DNA of 64,000 bases from Carya illinoinensis (Eukaryota; Streptophyta; Magnoliopsida; Fagales; Juglandaceae). How positions within the stretch are numbered: position 1 is the first letter of the stretch; each line of letters opens with the position of its first letter. Positions 21,034 through 32,440 of the stretch are shown here, piece by piece. Location of the stretch: assembly GCF_018687715.1 (NCBI RefSeq), contig NC_056752.1, forward strand, positions 16,017,501 to 16,081,500, written 5' to 3'. The notes under the pieces were generated by a model, which saw only the letters and a program-made list of their open reading frames with translations, was not told the origin of the DNA and did not search any database. The position numbers were made by a program, and so were the translations under genes.

Positions 21034-23620
21034 GCTTATTCTTTACATAAGAAGTAGGAGAATGATTATTTTGTGGCCAAAGGAATCACCTCGAAAGGAG
21101 CAGATAACATTCCCATCACCTTTTCATTTATCATTTTCTTTTGTCATTTTGGACAATAAAAACAAAAAAATAGAGAGAAGAATTGGGCTAGAAAACTCTT
21201 TGCCCATACAGTTAAGAACATCATGCACTTACTCTGCATAAAATACATGCACCCAAAGCCTAGGAAGGAAAGTTTCTCAATGAAGAAAAGTCCCTCACCC
21301 TAACTACACTGTGCAATTGCACGTAGTACATGCACTCACTACGCTGTGCATGCATAGTGCCATGCATAGAGGCGAATTGAGATATGGGTAGGAACACTGT
21401 GCACATACATGCACAGTGTATATAACACGAAACTTGTTGTGCATGGCATGCTTAGTCCTATGTCGTGCATGGCATGCTTAGTCTTGTACATAATGGGTCA
21501 TTCTCCAGTGTGTCCAAAGACTTGTGGCGGTAGAGGGTTGACCGTTCACTGCCCCCCTTCGAATAGTTTGATCCTAGTCCGACCACTCCCCCAAATGGCT
21601 TGTCCGAGTTTTCACCATTGCACATCCTTCTAGTAAGTAGGGAAAATCAACTTAAGCACTCTCTCCCTCATGATGAGCCACCATTGCTCGCCACAAACAC
21701 CGTTGGTGTTTTTTGTTGCGGGCAAAGAAGCTCTCAGCCGTGGAGGCCTTCCAGACATATTCTCACTGCAAGACACCATCCTACACCCTAGTGATGGCTG
21801 AGAGCTAGAGAAACCACCTTTGGTGGCTACTACTACTATTGTCGGAATCTCTCCCATCTACCATCACCTTCTGTGACGGTCGGAGGCCCTATGGACTGCA
21901 AAGTTCCTAGCCACTGCCAACAAAGCTATCCACCAGAGCTGCTCACGCCACAACATGCTAGCAAGGCTCAGTCATGTGTAAAGATGCACGGCAAGCACAA
22001 CTCCTCAACCATCGGCATTTTTTTTATCTCCAACACAAAACTCCTCGCCCACAGAAATTACCCACCAATACTTTCCCATCCTTATGCTAGGCTATAAACT
22101 CAGGTGGGCAACCATCCTGGCATGTCTTTGCTGACCCAAATGAAACTCGCATTGATAAATTGAAGGCCTCGGTGGAGCCTTTCCCACTGTATTGACGACA
22201 ATGGACACACAGACATGAGCAAGAGGCTACCCACTATGGCTAGACACGAAGGCTCACCATAAATGTGCACCACTTTGCTCACTAGTTTCAACCACCTTTT
22301 TTCAGCCACACTGTTGCCTAGACATGGAGAATTCCTAGAGAAATGCCTAGTCACGAAAATTTTCCTGACAGCTTTGGTTTCCCGGCCACGAGGCAAATGC
22401 CTGAACTCAGTTTCTCGGCTACAACAATGTTACACGTCCATCACCTTCCACGGGCAAATGGAGTCTTTCCCGACCTTAGATGTCTGGTCTCACTTGCCCA
22501 ACCAAAGTGTTCCTAGACATGGTTTCCTTGGTCATATGAAATTTTACTTCAGTTCCTCAGCCACAAAAAAATGCCAAACCACTGAGAGTTTCTTGGCCAC
22601 ACATTGCATGTCCCATGCAATGGTCCATGCTTCTTACTTGCCCATAGCGACGATCATCAGCCACACAGACCATTATTCGACCTCAATGATTTGCTTGGCC
22701 ATGCCAACCTGGATGCTAGTCCCTTGGCCTTAGAAGTGTTCTCGACCATCACCTTCCTCGGACAGAGAGTTTCTTGTCTGTGGAGAGATTGATCTAAAAC
22801 TGTTCTTCTAGAGTCTAGACCTGGAATACAAATGCTTGCACATTCGATGTAGATGGTTTAAAGCTTTTGTAAGATTCGAGAGCTTGATGTGATGAAACAA
22901 GATGCTCTTACTATATCAAACCAACATCTGAAAAGTGGTTTGGTCAAGATTATGGATCTCTCATGGGGTTCACAACATTACCATCATGGTGGAGTTTACT
23001 ACAGACTTCATTGGTTAGGCTGATTAGAATCTAAGCAAAGAGATGAAATTTAAAATTGAGCTACCTGAGGTGTATTAGCCTCTAAGAAATCAAAGTACAA
23101 TAATTATATAAAAACATATAATCCCCATTGCTACAAAAATGCTCAAACGCCAGATAGTTTCCCCTTACAAAATTCATTTAGTAGCGAACAATCTCGACTG
23201 AGGGAGAGTTGAAAGTAGCAGCTAAATTGCTCTGGTTTTTCTCTCTCAAACTTTCTCTCTAAATTTCATTTTCACTAATAAACTTGGTTTTTAGAGACTT
23301 TTCCAACAAAAACTCCTCAAGGATTAATGGGAATCCTAGTGTCAGCACACATCGAGAACATACTTTGTTGGAAATCACAAGCATGGCATGGGAAACTAAG
23401 TACAAAGCCCCTCTTGTGCACAACCCTGGTATCTTAAATCTGTTTCAGTCAGAATAGACTGCTCGGTATTGCAGGTATCCCAGATCTTCATCATTGCCAA
23501 AACATGGCTACCCACAAATCTTGATTGTGCACCTTAAGCCTTCATCACACGTGAGGAGAATGACTCAGGTTTACAAATCTCAAACTTATAATTTGAATTA
23601 TCTACATAGACCCATTTGGT
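21034..23620. other. Interior of LTR element, no recognisable protein
   Basis: Open frames of up to about 150 codons (for example 22263-22733) carry no recognisable domain. 21600-22790 is C/A-rich with recurring degenerate phrases such as CTCGGCTACAACAATG, CCTCAGCCACAAAAAAATGC and CTTGGCCACACATTGCATG, which suggests a worn tandem repeat. Confidence 0.45.
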
Positions 23621-23629
23621 TTCTGTGGA

Positions 23630-23880
23630 AACCGTCCCTTCACTACCTGACCCTCATGCAAAGAAAAAATGAGTCACTATACTCACAGTGAACAATGGGC
23701 GATAATAGTACATTGACTACCCAACCCTTGCGTAAACAAAACCTAAGTCACTAGACTAGCCATGAACAATGGGTGGTGCCCGACACCCTAGTGCAAACAA
23801 AAGCTGAGTCATTGGACTCACTATGGAACAGGTGGCGACACTCCCTCAACTATTCAACCCACGTGCAAACAAAAGTAGTA
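23630..23880. repeat. Degenerate tandem repeat, about 75-80-bp period
   Basis: Three to four imperfect units, each with CCCT.GTGCAAACAAAA, GAGTCA.T.GACTCAC and GAACAATGGG. They lie in the 3' half of the LTR element. Related phrases recur at 24420-24560. Confidence 0.6.
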
Positions 23881-23941
23881 TGCTCTTGCACTTATAGTTA
23901 GACAGAAACAGCAGCACAACATCTTCTCCAGCACATGCTTA

Positions 23942-24070
23942 GGCTGTGTTTGGTTATGAAACTCATATCAACTCATCTCATCTAATCATTACAACTTTTC
24001 CAACTTCCAACACAAAATATAATAAACAATTCAACTTTCATCTCAACTCAACTCACTATCCAAATCGGCC
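23942..24070. mobile_element. Tourist-like MITE, copy 5 (short)
   Basis: Starts GGCTGTGTTTGG after TTA (23939-23941) and ends CTATCCAAATCGGCC, complementary to the start. Inside are CAACTCATCTCATCTAATC and AATTCAACTTTCATCTCAAC runs. The right TSD has decayed. Confidence 0.65.
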
Positions 24071-24589
24071 GACTTGTTTATAATTATGCCACAACTGCCA
24101 CCAGTGGGCTACCTCCAGGAACAAGCCTTCGAGATCTATAACCCCCTTGCATGGGTTACTTTCGACAATGAGTTGATGAGTTCAACAGCAGCCTGAGATG
24201 GACCCACGGGGTTGACGGGCTCCCTGACCACTTAGCATGGGTTAATACAAATAAACTCTAACATTAATACCAAAATGAAAACACCAACATTAATTCACAT
24301 CAAGGCGCTAAAATCCATAAATGCTATCAAAAACAAAAACGAAGAGAAGAATATACACTTTTTACTAATGATAGATAATCTTATGTAACCTATCAGATAA
24401 ACATTCATACAAACAAAATCAAAGCCGAGTCGCTTGACTCATGGTGAATAACGACGATGATAGTCTCTTGATTGCTTCGACCCTTGTCCACAAGTTCAAA
24501 AGAGTCAAGTTACTGGACTTGACGCAGAACAGGCAATGACAGTCCCTTAACTGCCCAACCCTAGCTCAATTGAGAACATTTCCTGCCCA

Positions 24590-24800
24590 ACTTTCCAACT
24601 ATATCTCTACGCTGGTACCTAGTATGGTCAAGTACATGTCTCCCTCTAGCTTTTCAAGCTGAGCTTCGTGCTTGCATCTAGCGCAATTGAGTACTTATCC
24701 TACCTAATATTCCAAGTCGAGCTTTGCACTCACACCAGTGTTGTCAAATACATATCCTGCCTAGCTCTCCAAGTTGAGCTCCATACTTAAAAATTGTGAT
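24590..24800. repeat. Second degenerate tandem repeat, about 65-70-bp period
   Basis: About three units, each with a TCAAGTACAT-type segment, TCC..CCTAGCT.TCCAAG and TGAGCT..GC.CT. Confidence 0.55.
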
Positions 24801-25460
24801 TACTTAACACAAACAAATACAAAACCATGGACTAGCTCCTAGAATTTATTTTTGTACAGTTTACTATAGTCTATCTCTATCGTGATTGACTTGAAGATTT
24901 TCAAAGCCTTATTGTTGAGCAAATTGACCTTAAGAATCACGGATAACCGAAGGGGTAAAAATAACTCAAATATACCAGGCTGAGCCCATCAAAGGGCAAT
25001 TTTCAGGAGGCAAGTGGGGAAAATGAATTAAGGAGACAAAATTAAATGGAAAGGCAGGGTGTCTGATAAAAAGGATAAATGAGAGAAAACCAAGTCACAC
25101 GCAATAGGAGACATAAAGTTGTCATTCCTCACCACTCCCAAGGGCCATGATAAAAGGGATCGGATCGGATGAAAAATGGGACTTCCAAACCTCTAAGCGA
25201 TGATGACTTGAACACAAGGATCATCTTCAACCTCACAACAAGAGTTCCTAAAAGATTATCATCTCCAGAAAAATGGGTCTTTGATCTCTATTTTATAGAG
25301 AGAAATGAGAGACCATGAGAGACTACAAAATACTCATATTATAGTAGATTTGCTTTCAAACAATCTGAGGACATAAGTCCTGTGTCGAATCATATAAATC
25401 TAAATGTTTCCATCTCTATTTATATTTTTAGTATTCTTTTCCTATTTAATGTTTGAAGTA

Positions 25461-26111
25461 CCTACGAGTTGACTCCGTGAATATGGTCATTAAAACCCGA
25501 TTAGTTCGCTTTTTTTTCTGAGGATTAGGGTCTCCAAAAATATGAAAAGCGTAGCTACTAATTTCTTTCTTTGATTCTCTTTTGACTTCGGTTAAAGCTA
25601 GCAGAAGGAGGATAATTGATCTCTTCTATATATCTTTATGATCTCCGTGAGTGTTGGATAGGTATACATGTGTTGTGCGGAGCCCATACATGTTCCTGAT
25701 CACTTTCTTTCAGTTTTACTAGTGCAGCATGGACCAATCGATTCTGATCAGCACATTCCTCGAACAAAACCGACAAACCACGTGACTTAAAAAAAGGTAA
25801 TCGATTGCTAAGCAAACGATCATATTCTTGATCATCTTAGAAGATAAAAAAGGCAGTCTTATAATTGCAGATTGCTAACAAGACTAGCTTCTAGACGGCC
25901 ATTTTAGAAGAATAATGGTAGCGTAGTGATTATTAACTGAAGATAATGATTGACAATGGCATCCCATATAAAACTTTTTCAGCTTTATTTGTGCATATAT
26001 ATATATATCAACGATCACAGATAACTGTGTTTAATAATAAGCCTCTGACTCTCCAAGAACTTTATTATAATAAGATTACACATTATTTGTATATAGAAGA
26101 TTATAATTCCG
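25461..26111. other. 3' flank of the NAC gene, no further gene
   Basis: Between the LTR element and the NAC stop codon. It presumably holds the NAC 3' UTR (reverse strand). No other coding signal. Confidence 0.5.
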
Positions 26112-27539
26112 TTATACCCGAAAATTCCACAGGTCGATTTCGCTGTTGTAGTCCTGCCTTGGAATATGGTAGAATCTGTTAATGGAAGATGATGATGATC
26201 GAAGGGTTGGAAACTCCAGATGATCATCATGACGACGATCATGAGGGCAATAACCCATGTTCGGGTCATCAAAGCTGACTAATTGCTTAAAATCCTCTGG
26301 TAATTGATCATTGAGCTGAGAAGCAACAAGCCTATCAAGGGCTGCCCAGTTTGTGACGGCAGCAGCTGAGTCCATTTTGTAATCTGAGTTGGGATCAGTT
26401 TCACTCACCTGTTTGATGACTAACCCTTGATCATTTTCTGCAATCATCACTGGATTATTGATTATTTGATAATGTTTTTGACCGGAGCTGGAGTTTGGAC
26501 TCTCTAAGCTCGGTAGTTTCATGAATCTCTCGTATTGGTAGCAATGCTTCATGCCTGCGTTGTCGATGGGCTGGAATATTGTACCACTTTCCGAATCTCT
26601 TTCTAATTCCTTACTGGAGTTTTCCGTGTATTGGAGTATTTGCTCCAAGGTTCCCTCATCACAAGAATCAAACATCTGCTGGGTTCTGGTTTCATCAGTG
26701 ATGGATGAAATAATGGGGCTGTCTAGGGTTTTGTGGTGACTTTTCTTCCGGAATATACGGCACACCACCCATCCCTCCTCTTGAATTGCCTCTCCCATAG
26801 CATTGGAGATCTTCAAAGAATTAGCAATGACTTTGATCAGTAAAGCGGGCAAATCTTAAAAAAATAAGAAATTTAAGGCAAAATGGCTTACGTTGGTGTC
26901 CGTGATGTTGTCGTCCAGTCTATATTCGTGCATGATCCAGTCTGATTTGAGCCCATGGGGGGCTCGGCCTCTGTAGAAAACTAAAGTCTTCCTCATTCCA
27001 ATACGGCTACCATTGCTGGATATGAACTTGTCACGGCCGGTGGCCTTCCAGAATCCGGCAGCAGTTGCACGATTAGTGCGCGTCCCAGTGGGATACTTCT
27101 TGTCTTTGTGGCTAAATAAGTACCAGTCGTTTTGAGGGGTAGTTCCTATTTTACAAATCTCTTCAAGAACATCCAAACAAGGCCAACATGACTTACAAAT
27201 CATTTGAAGAAACACATTGAAATAATAATTAAAAAGCCAAAGTCACATTTATATAATTCTAAATATGCTGCTAAAAAATGCATTAAGCACTGTTAATGTA
27301 AAGCAAAAATGAAAGAAAATAAAGAGAAATGGACCATGAATGTTTGAGCCATTACCTCGTATATCCCATGGCTCAAACTTATTGAGATCGACATCACGGA
27401 TTACGTCGAGGTCAATCTTTTCATATGAAACCTTCTTCCTCAAATAGTACTGCAAGAGCTCCTCTTCTGTTGGATGAAATCTGAAGCCAGGAGGGACTTG
27501 GGATTGTCCATTTACTGATATGCTCATGTTCTCTGGCAT
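26112..27539 (-). CDS. NST1: NAC transcription factor, NST1/SND1-type secondary wall regulator
   Basis: DNA-binding NAC-domain activator. In Arabidopsis and poplar this subgroup (NST1, NST3/SND1, WND) switches on secondary wall formation in fibres by activating MYB and cellulose, xylan and lignin genes. Three exons: 27539-27356, 27160-26892 and 26810-26112, with GT-AG introns of 195 and 81 bp, giving 383 residues. The start [23 protein letters not shown] is typical of the family. NAC subdomains A-E cover about residues 16-172: [73 protein letters not shown]. The C-terminal activation region has the subgroup motifs [12 protein letters not shown] and [13 protein letters not shown] and ends in EIDLWNF. 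NST1 rather than SND1 is my best guess from memory. No disabling change is seen. Confidence 0.92.
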
Positions 27540-28178
27540 AATTCAGATCACAAATTAATGTTTCGACAAAAACCAAGATAGAATTCAAAGAGAGACAAGA
27601 ATCCAGGCAAACTATCTAGGATATCATGTTGAGGAAGAACTAAAAACTAAGAAGACTTGGTGTACTCAAATGAGTATGTAGAGGACGATATTTATGTGTT
27701 TTGACACAAAGGGCGAAATTAGATGTGATAAACTACAGCTCTGTTTCCATGAGGCACCCATAGGCACACACACACACATATATATATGTATATATGTCTA
27801 TATGATTCAAGTGGGGCTACATTTACTGTGCTCTGAGAAGAGCCACCTACCTACATAGATTGAGAAAGGATACTGTGTTTGGCAGATTGCTTTGGGCCCC
27901 ATATTGACTGCTAATGTCACACTAATTGTCGTGCTGTTAATTTAAATAAAAATATGTATCCCATGGATGACTTGACGTACACATGACGAGGTATATATGC
28001 AAATGAGATCGAACATTTGCTGCATACATACAAGTATTGCATGCATGGGGGTCCATGCACAACAGACACATTGTGGGCAACTAAAGAGTGTAATAAGCTC
28101 GGCGCACGCCAACATCCTGATCAACTTCGACCCCCGACCATAAAATATCCAAAAAGTGCCTCTTAAACAGCCATATAT

Positions 28179-28181
<3 letters not shown>
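27540..28181. other. Upstream region of the NAC gene
   Basis: The 5' flank and presumed promoter of the reverse-strand NAC gene. It includes a CA/TA microsatellite at about 27764-27800. No other gene is seen. Confidence 0.5.

Positions 28182-28231
<50 letters not shown>
28182..28231. repeat. (CT)25 microsatellite
   Basis: Uninterrupted CT repeat about 650 bp upstream of the NAC start codon. Confidence 0.95.
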
Positions 28232-28234
<3 letters not shown>

Positions 28235-28545
28235 TGGCTTCCTTACCCAACCACCGCAACAATAAAAAGATGATGGGGGTAGGGATTGCGCTTTCATGGC
28301 CCGTCAGATGGGAAGAAAATATATTCGATCGATGGGAACAAGTCGTACTGGAATCAAGCTTGGGATTAATTTGCTCCTTAGCTTGAGTTGATCTATATAT
28401 ATTTTTTCTGTATCTCCCGCGCACTTTATTATTCGTTTTCTATGTCATGCAAGTGTACTTTCATAGGCAGATCGTGGATACTTATACAAGTACTTAAGCT
28501 TAGTTATGCATATATAGAGCCTGCCACTATATATTAGAATAATAA
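28232..28545. other. No gene recognised
   Basis: Mixed AT-rich DNA with no domain. Confidence 0.45.
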
Positions 28546-29545
28546 GTTATCAGGTATTAATAAATACTAGGTGGGAGTAACGTGCAAAGCACGTTTATCT
28601 AATTTTATGAAATGATTATTTGTAAAAAATAATATATATTTTATAAAAATTATTGATGTCACTTAATAATTTAAGGCATATTTGAGAAAATAAAAAAATT
28701 AGTTCAAAATATCATATAATCCAATACATGTTTATAACATCTATAATTTTAGTAAAGATGTATGCGAAAAATTTAATAAAAGTCTAACACAAACGGTAGT
28801 TCAAAATATGTGTCGTTTGATGTTTGTATTATAATTCATCAATTTATGTCATCTTGTAGACAATCAATAGAGACAATATTGAAATTCTTATTTTGCTGTT
28901 GGTTGAGTCGATCAGGGACAACACAAAGTTAAAACATAATCTTTTTATAAAATTTGTGGTATAATATTTTCTATATATAGCATATATATAAATCATAAAA
29001 TATATTTTGAAATTGTTGGCCGAATTTATTCTTTCTTGATTAGCTCAAGAATTACGGCCTTTGTCACGTGTCTATCATAGCAAGCCTACGTATGGAATAT
29101 GACTTAGCGGAAGTTACGTCCTACTACCATGGGAAAAAAAAAACACTTGATTAAACACACTTATATTATATATTATATGAGATTTTTAAATTTAGAATAC
29201 TCAATAATCTGAGTTAATGAAACGTATAATATATGTATATTATACTTAGGGATTCACATCTTATGCACCTAATACACGTGTATATGTTAAGGAGAAAGAG
29301 AAAAATATAATAACTAATCTTTAATTACTTATTATTATATAAACTATTAAATATTATAATTATTGAGATTAATAAATCATATAACAACATTGAATGCTAT
29401 ATCTCTTAACATTTATGTCTTCATTTTATGTGCCAAACCGTTAAAACAAACGGTGTTAACTTTAACGGAAAAACAAGAAAAACCGTTAAAACAAGATTTT
29501 CCGTTTCATACACACTTTTTATATATAGAAGATAAATTTTCACTA
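28546..29545 (+). mobile_element. Candidate Helitron-like repeat (ends uncertain)
   Basis: AATAAATACTAGGTGGGAGT is followed by ACGTGC-AAA-GCACGT, a perfect 6-bp stem (28580-28594). A conserved-looking TTTTTATATATAGAAGATAA lies at about 29517-29536. From memory, such phrases occur near the ends of plant Helitron-type repeats, but the TC 5' end and the CTRR hairpin 3' end cannot be fixed. Confidence 0.25.
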
Positions 29546-30137
29546 CTAAGAGAGATAATCTTCCAATCTGTGGTGTAATTAATTATTGGATCAATAATTA
29601 GTTGCCAATTAAAAGAGAGTATATATATATATAATGAAAAATTCTATTCGTAAGCCTGTCATATCATGTAAAGCACACTTAGTAATAAAGTACTTACATG
29701 TCATAATTTGATTTAGAAGATAAATTTTAAAATTTAAATCTTATAAATCAACTCTTACCCTTTAAACGATGTGGATTGTATTCTCTATACATCAACTTGA
29801 GAATAGTATAACTCATATATAATTAGAGTAGTGCATATTATATCTTACCCATTCGGCCTTAAGTTGATTGGAGGATATATCTAGTTTACTCTATACTGAT
29901 TAAGGATAAATTATATTTGAAGTTGGTGTATTGCTTACATATAATAATTTGATTTGTAAGAGAAATTAAAAAAAAAAAAAAATTATGCCACGTTAATAGT
30001 ATGAATGTTGTATTCTTCACACTAGCTTGCAAATAGAAATAGAAGTATCTTGTTTCTAAGTGGCACAAGTTCTAATGAATAACAAAAAAGTCTAGGTAAC
30101 TTCCTAAAATGCAATTCATCCTATAAATATATTATAT
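29546..30137. other. AT-rich, no gene
   Basis: No domain or repeat structure recognised. Confidence 0.45.
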
Positions 30138-31032
30138 TAGGGCTGTGCAAAAGTTAGAAAATCCAACTTTGACTCCCCACCGTTAGAGTTGGATCTCTGA
30201 CAAAACAGAATTGAAGTTATTCTTTTTTGCATTTAAATCTAACTGACTTCTACTGTAACTCCGACTCTAACTTTGACCTCCAACTCTGTCTTTAATAAAA
30301 ATAGGTATTATTTATATATTGTTCATATTGCTCATATAAAATTTTAGAATTAGATAGATAAATTCAAGAATATTAATATATTAATATGCAATTTGATAAT
30401 TACTAAAGAATAATATTAATAGACAAATAATCAATTATATGTACATATTACACATCACATTATCACCATCATACATATTACATATATTAGGGTAGATGAA
30501 AGTACTAGAGTAGCTGATAGTGAGTCATGTAACATGTACAATGTATATATTATAAGAATATTTTTATTATCTAGATTCTAATATAGTAGTGTGTAACTAG
30601 ATTCTAATATAATATTTGGCTTGTATTTGAGTGGCTGGTTGTGTTTCCCATTTGTAATTTATTCAGCAGTGAATGATTGGATATTGATGCATATAGCCTA
30701 TAGGTTTTAATTTCTTTAAATTCTTATTCTCTATTTTTCAGGTTTGAATAGCATATGAAATAATTTTTAGTTATATTTTTTGTTTTTCATATCTAAAATC
30801 TATGTCTTTTTTTGTAATGGTTTTAGTAAACTTGAAACTTGAAAGCCCACCAAAAAAAAAAAAAAGAAAAATTCATAAATTCTTGTTTTAAAATGAGCTA
30901 AATATGAAGTAAAAAAAGAGCCAAATTTTGACTCCAATGCAATAAGTCAGAATTGGATCAAAATCAATGTAAGTCGGAGTCAAAGTCAAATTTCTTGGAC
31001 ACCAACTCTGACTCAGTTAATGCTGAGCCCTA
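30138..31032. mobile_element. hAT-type MITE (TAGGGCTGTGCAA ends)
   Basis: Left end TAGGGCTGTGCAAAAGTT; right end is the complement of TAGGGCTCAGCATTAACT. Flanks TATTATAT and TTATATAT are compatible with an 8-bp TSD (6 of 8), but lie in AT-rich sequence. Subterminal parts carry GACTCCAACTCTGAC-type repeats in opposite orientations. No coding capacity. Confidence 0.65.
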
Positions 31033-31276
31033 TTATATATGACTATGATCTTTCATAATATTAATTGATCTATCTATTTTTAGATATTATATATATATAT
31101 ATATGAAAAATGGTATTTGCAGTCATAGATTTCGTAAGCATTGTACATATTTAAAAAAAATAAATAAATATAAAAAATAATTTTTTAATGGTGAACTATA
31201 CACTTTTTCAAAATGAGTACACAGCGCTTGCACAATCCATATCTGTATCAAGAATTACTATATATATATTGAAGAG

Positions 31277-31857
31277 TAGGTGTGTAATTGGTCTGATTCG
31301 GTCTGCTTTTGGATAAAATCTAGGGCCGAACCAGTATATACCATTTTTGTATTTTCAGAAACCGATTAAGCACTGGTTACCCCCTTAAACCGCTATATCC
31401 GGTTTTATCGGTTTCGGTTCGGTCCGATCTGGTTTTAATATATTAATTATATTAGTATTACTAATATATTTATCAAAAAAATATATTGAGAATTTAGTAG
31501 GCAATAAAATGTATTTAATATATATTTTATATTTAAAACATATGATCAAATAAATATTCATGTTTAAGATTAAAATATTATGTTATAAATTATAATATAT
31601 TATTTCATACATAATTATATATATTATATATAATATTAAAAATTAATAAAAAATATATATAATATGTGAACCAGTCCGGTCCGGTCCAGTTCGGTGTTGG
31701 AAAACATAAAATCGATTTCAGACTGAATTTAACCGGTTTTTAAAATGAAAGAACCGATTTCAAACCAAACTGATTGAAAACTGGACCGAACCAATTGGTC
31801 CGGTCCAGTCTAGTTCAGGCCGGTTTTTCGGTTTGTCAGTTTATTCTTACACCGCTA
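31277..31857. mobile_element. hAT-type MITE with exact 8-bp TSD
   Basis: TAGGTGTGTAATTGGTCTGA at the left and the complement of TAGCGGTGTAAGAATAAAC at the right. Exact 8-bp flanking duplication TTGAAGAG at 31269-31276 and 31858-31865. Subterminal CCGGTCCGGTCC / GGTTCGGTCCG repeats lie on both sides of an AT-rich core. Non-coding. Confidence 0.85.
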
Positions 31858-32195
31858 TTGAAGAGGTTAAGTCTGTTAGATTAAAAATTCTATATGCAGT
31901 CATTTTTACGTACTCCTTTACACACTCCACTAATATGATTGTTTACGTTATTTTTTTAATATAAAATAACTCTCTTGTCCAAGTAGAATATACAATGAAT
32001 ATGCAAAAATAAGTATATGTAATATAACCCGTTAGATAAATGCCAAACTACAATACTCATATATAGTTTTCAAATTAGACGTTTATTTTAGGATATCTTC
32101 AACCGAAAGGAACACGTTTAAATTATGATAGAGTACTATTATTTACGTAAGAACCCTTTAATTTGAGTGCTTGACTAGCTAGATCAAGAAGAGTT

Positions 32196-32440
32196 ATCTT
32201 CGGTTTCGCTCAAGAAAATTCTCATCTTAAATTTAAAATTTTTATCTCATCATTACAATTTTTACAAATCCTCATTCAAAATATAATAAATAATTCAACT
32301 TTTTCTTAACTTTTTCAAATCTCAAAACAATAATAATATTAAAATATAATATTTTAATATGTCATCTTAAAACTCAAAATTCTCATTTAAAAATTCTCAT
32401 TTCTCAAACCATACTTTTAGTCTACATACACTACTCAAAT
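32196..32440. mobile_element. Tourist-like MITE, copy 6
   Basis: It shares the internal family phrases: TCTCATCATTACAATTTTTA, AAAATATAATAAATAATTCA and AAAACAATAATAATATTAAA. The ends are degenerate and no TSD was identified, so the borders are approximate. Confidence 0.5.

Larger units (their letters stand above)
19939..25460 (+). mobile_element. Old non-coding LTR retrotransposon (LARD-like)
   Basis: A direct repeat of about 500 bp flanks this interval. 19939-20870 matches 24938-25455 throughout: GGGGTAAAAATAA, GGCAAGTGGGGAAAAT, TAAAGTTGTCATTCCTCACC, GATAAAAGGGATC, TCCTAAAAGATTATC, AAAATGGGTCTTTGA, CATATTATAGT. These are the 5' and 3' LTRs. The 5' copy is lengthened by a 423-bp MITE. Just inside, ATTGGTGTTGTTTGTGGGAT (about 21011) resembles the ATTGGCGCCGTCTGTGGGA landmark next to the primer-binding site of many plant gypsy elements. 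The 4-kb interior has no recognisable gag or pol. The LTRs are clearly diverged, so the insertion is old. Confidence 0.75.

Noticed and set aside
22263..22733. 156-codon open frame inside the LTR element
   Set aside because: No recognisable domain; the sequence is a C/A-rich degenerate repeat within a non-coding retroelement.
28156..28424. Open frames across the CT tract upstream of the NAC gene
   Set aside because: Simple-repeat translation with no conserved flanking sequence.
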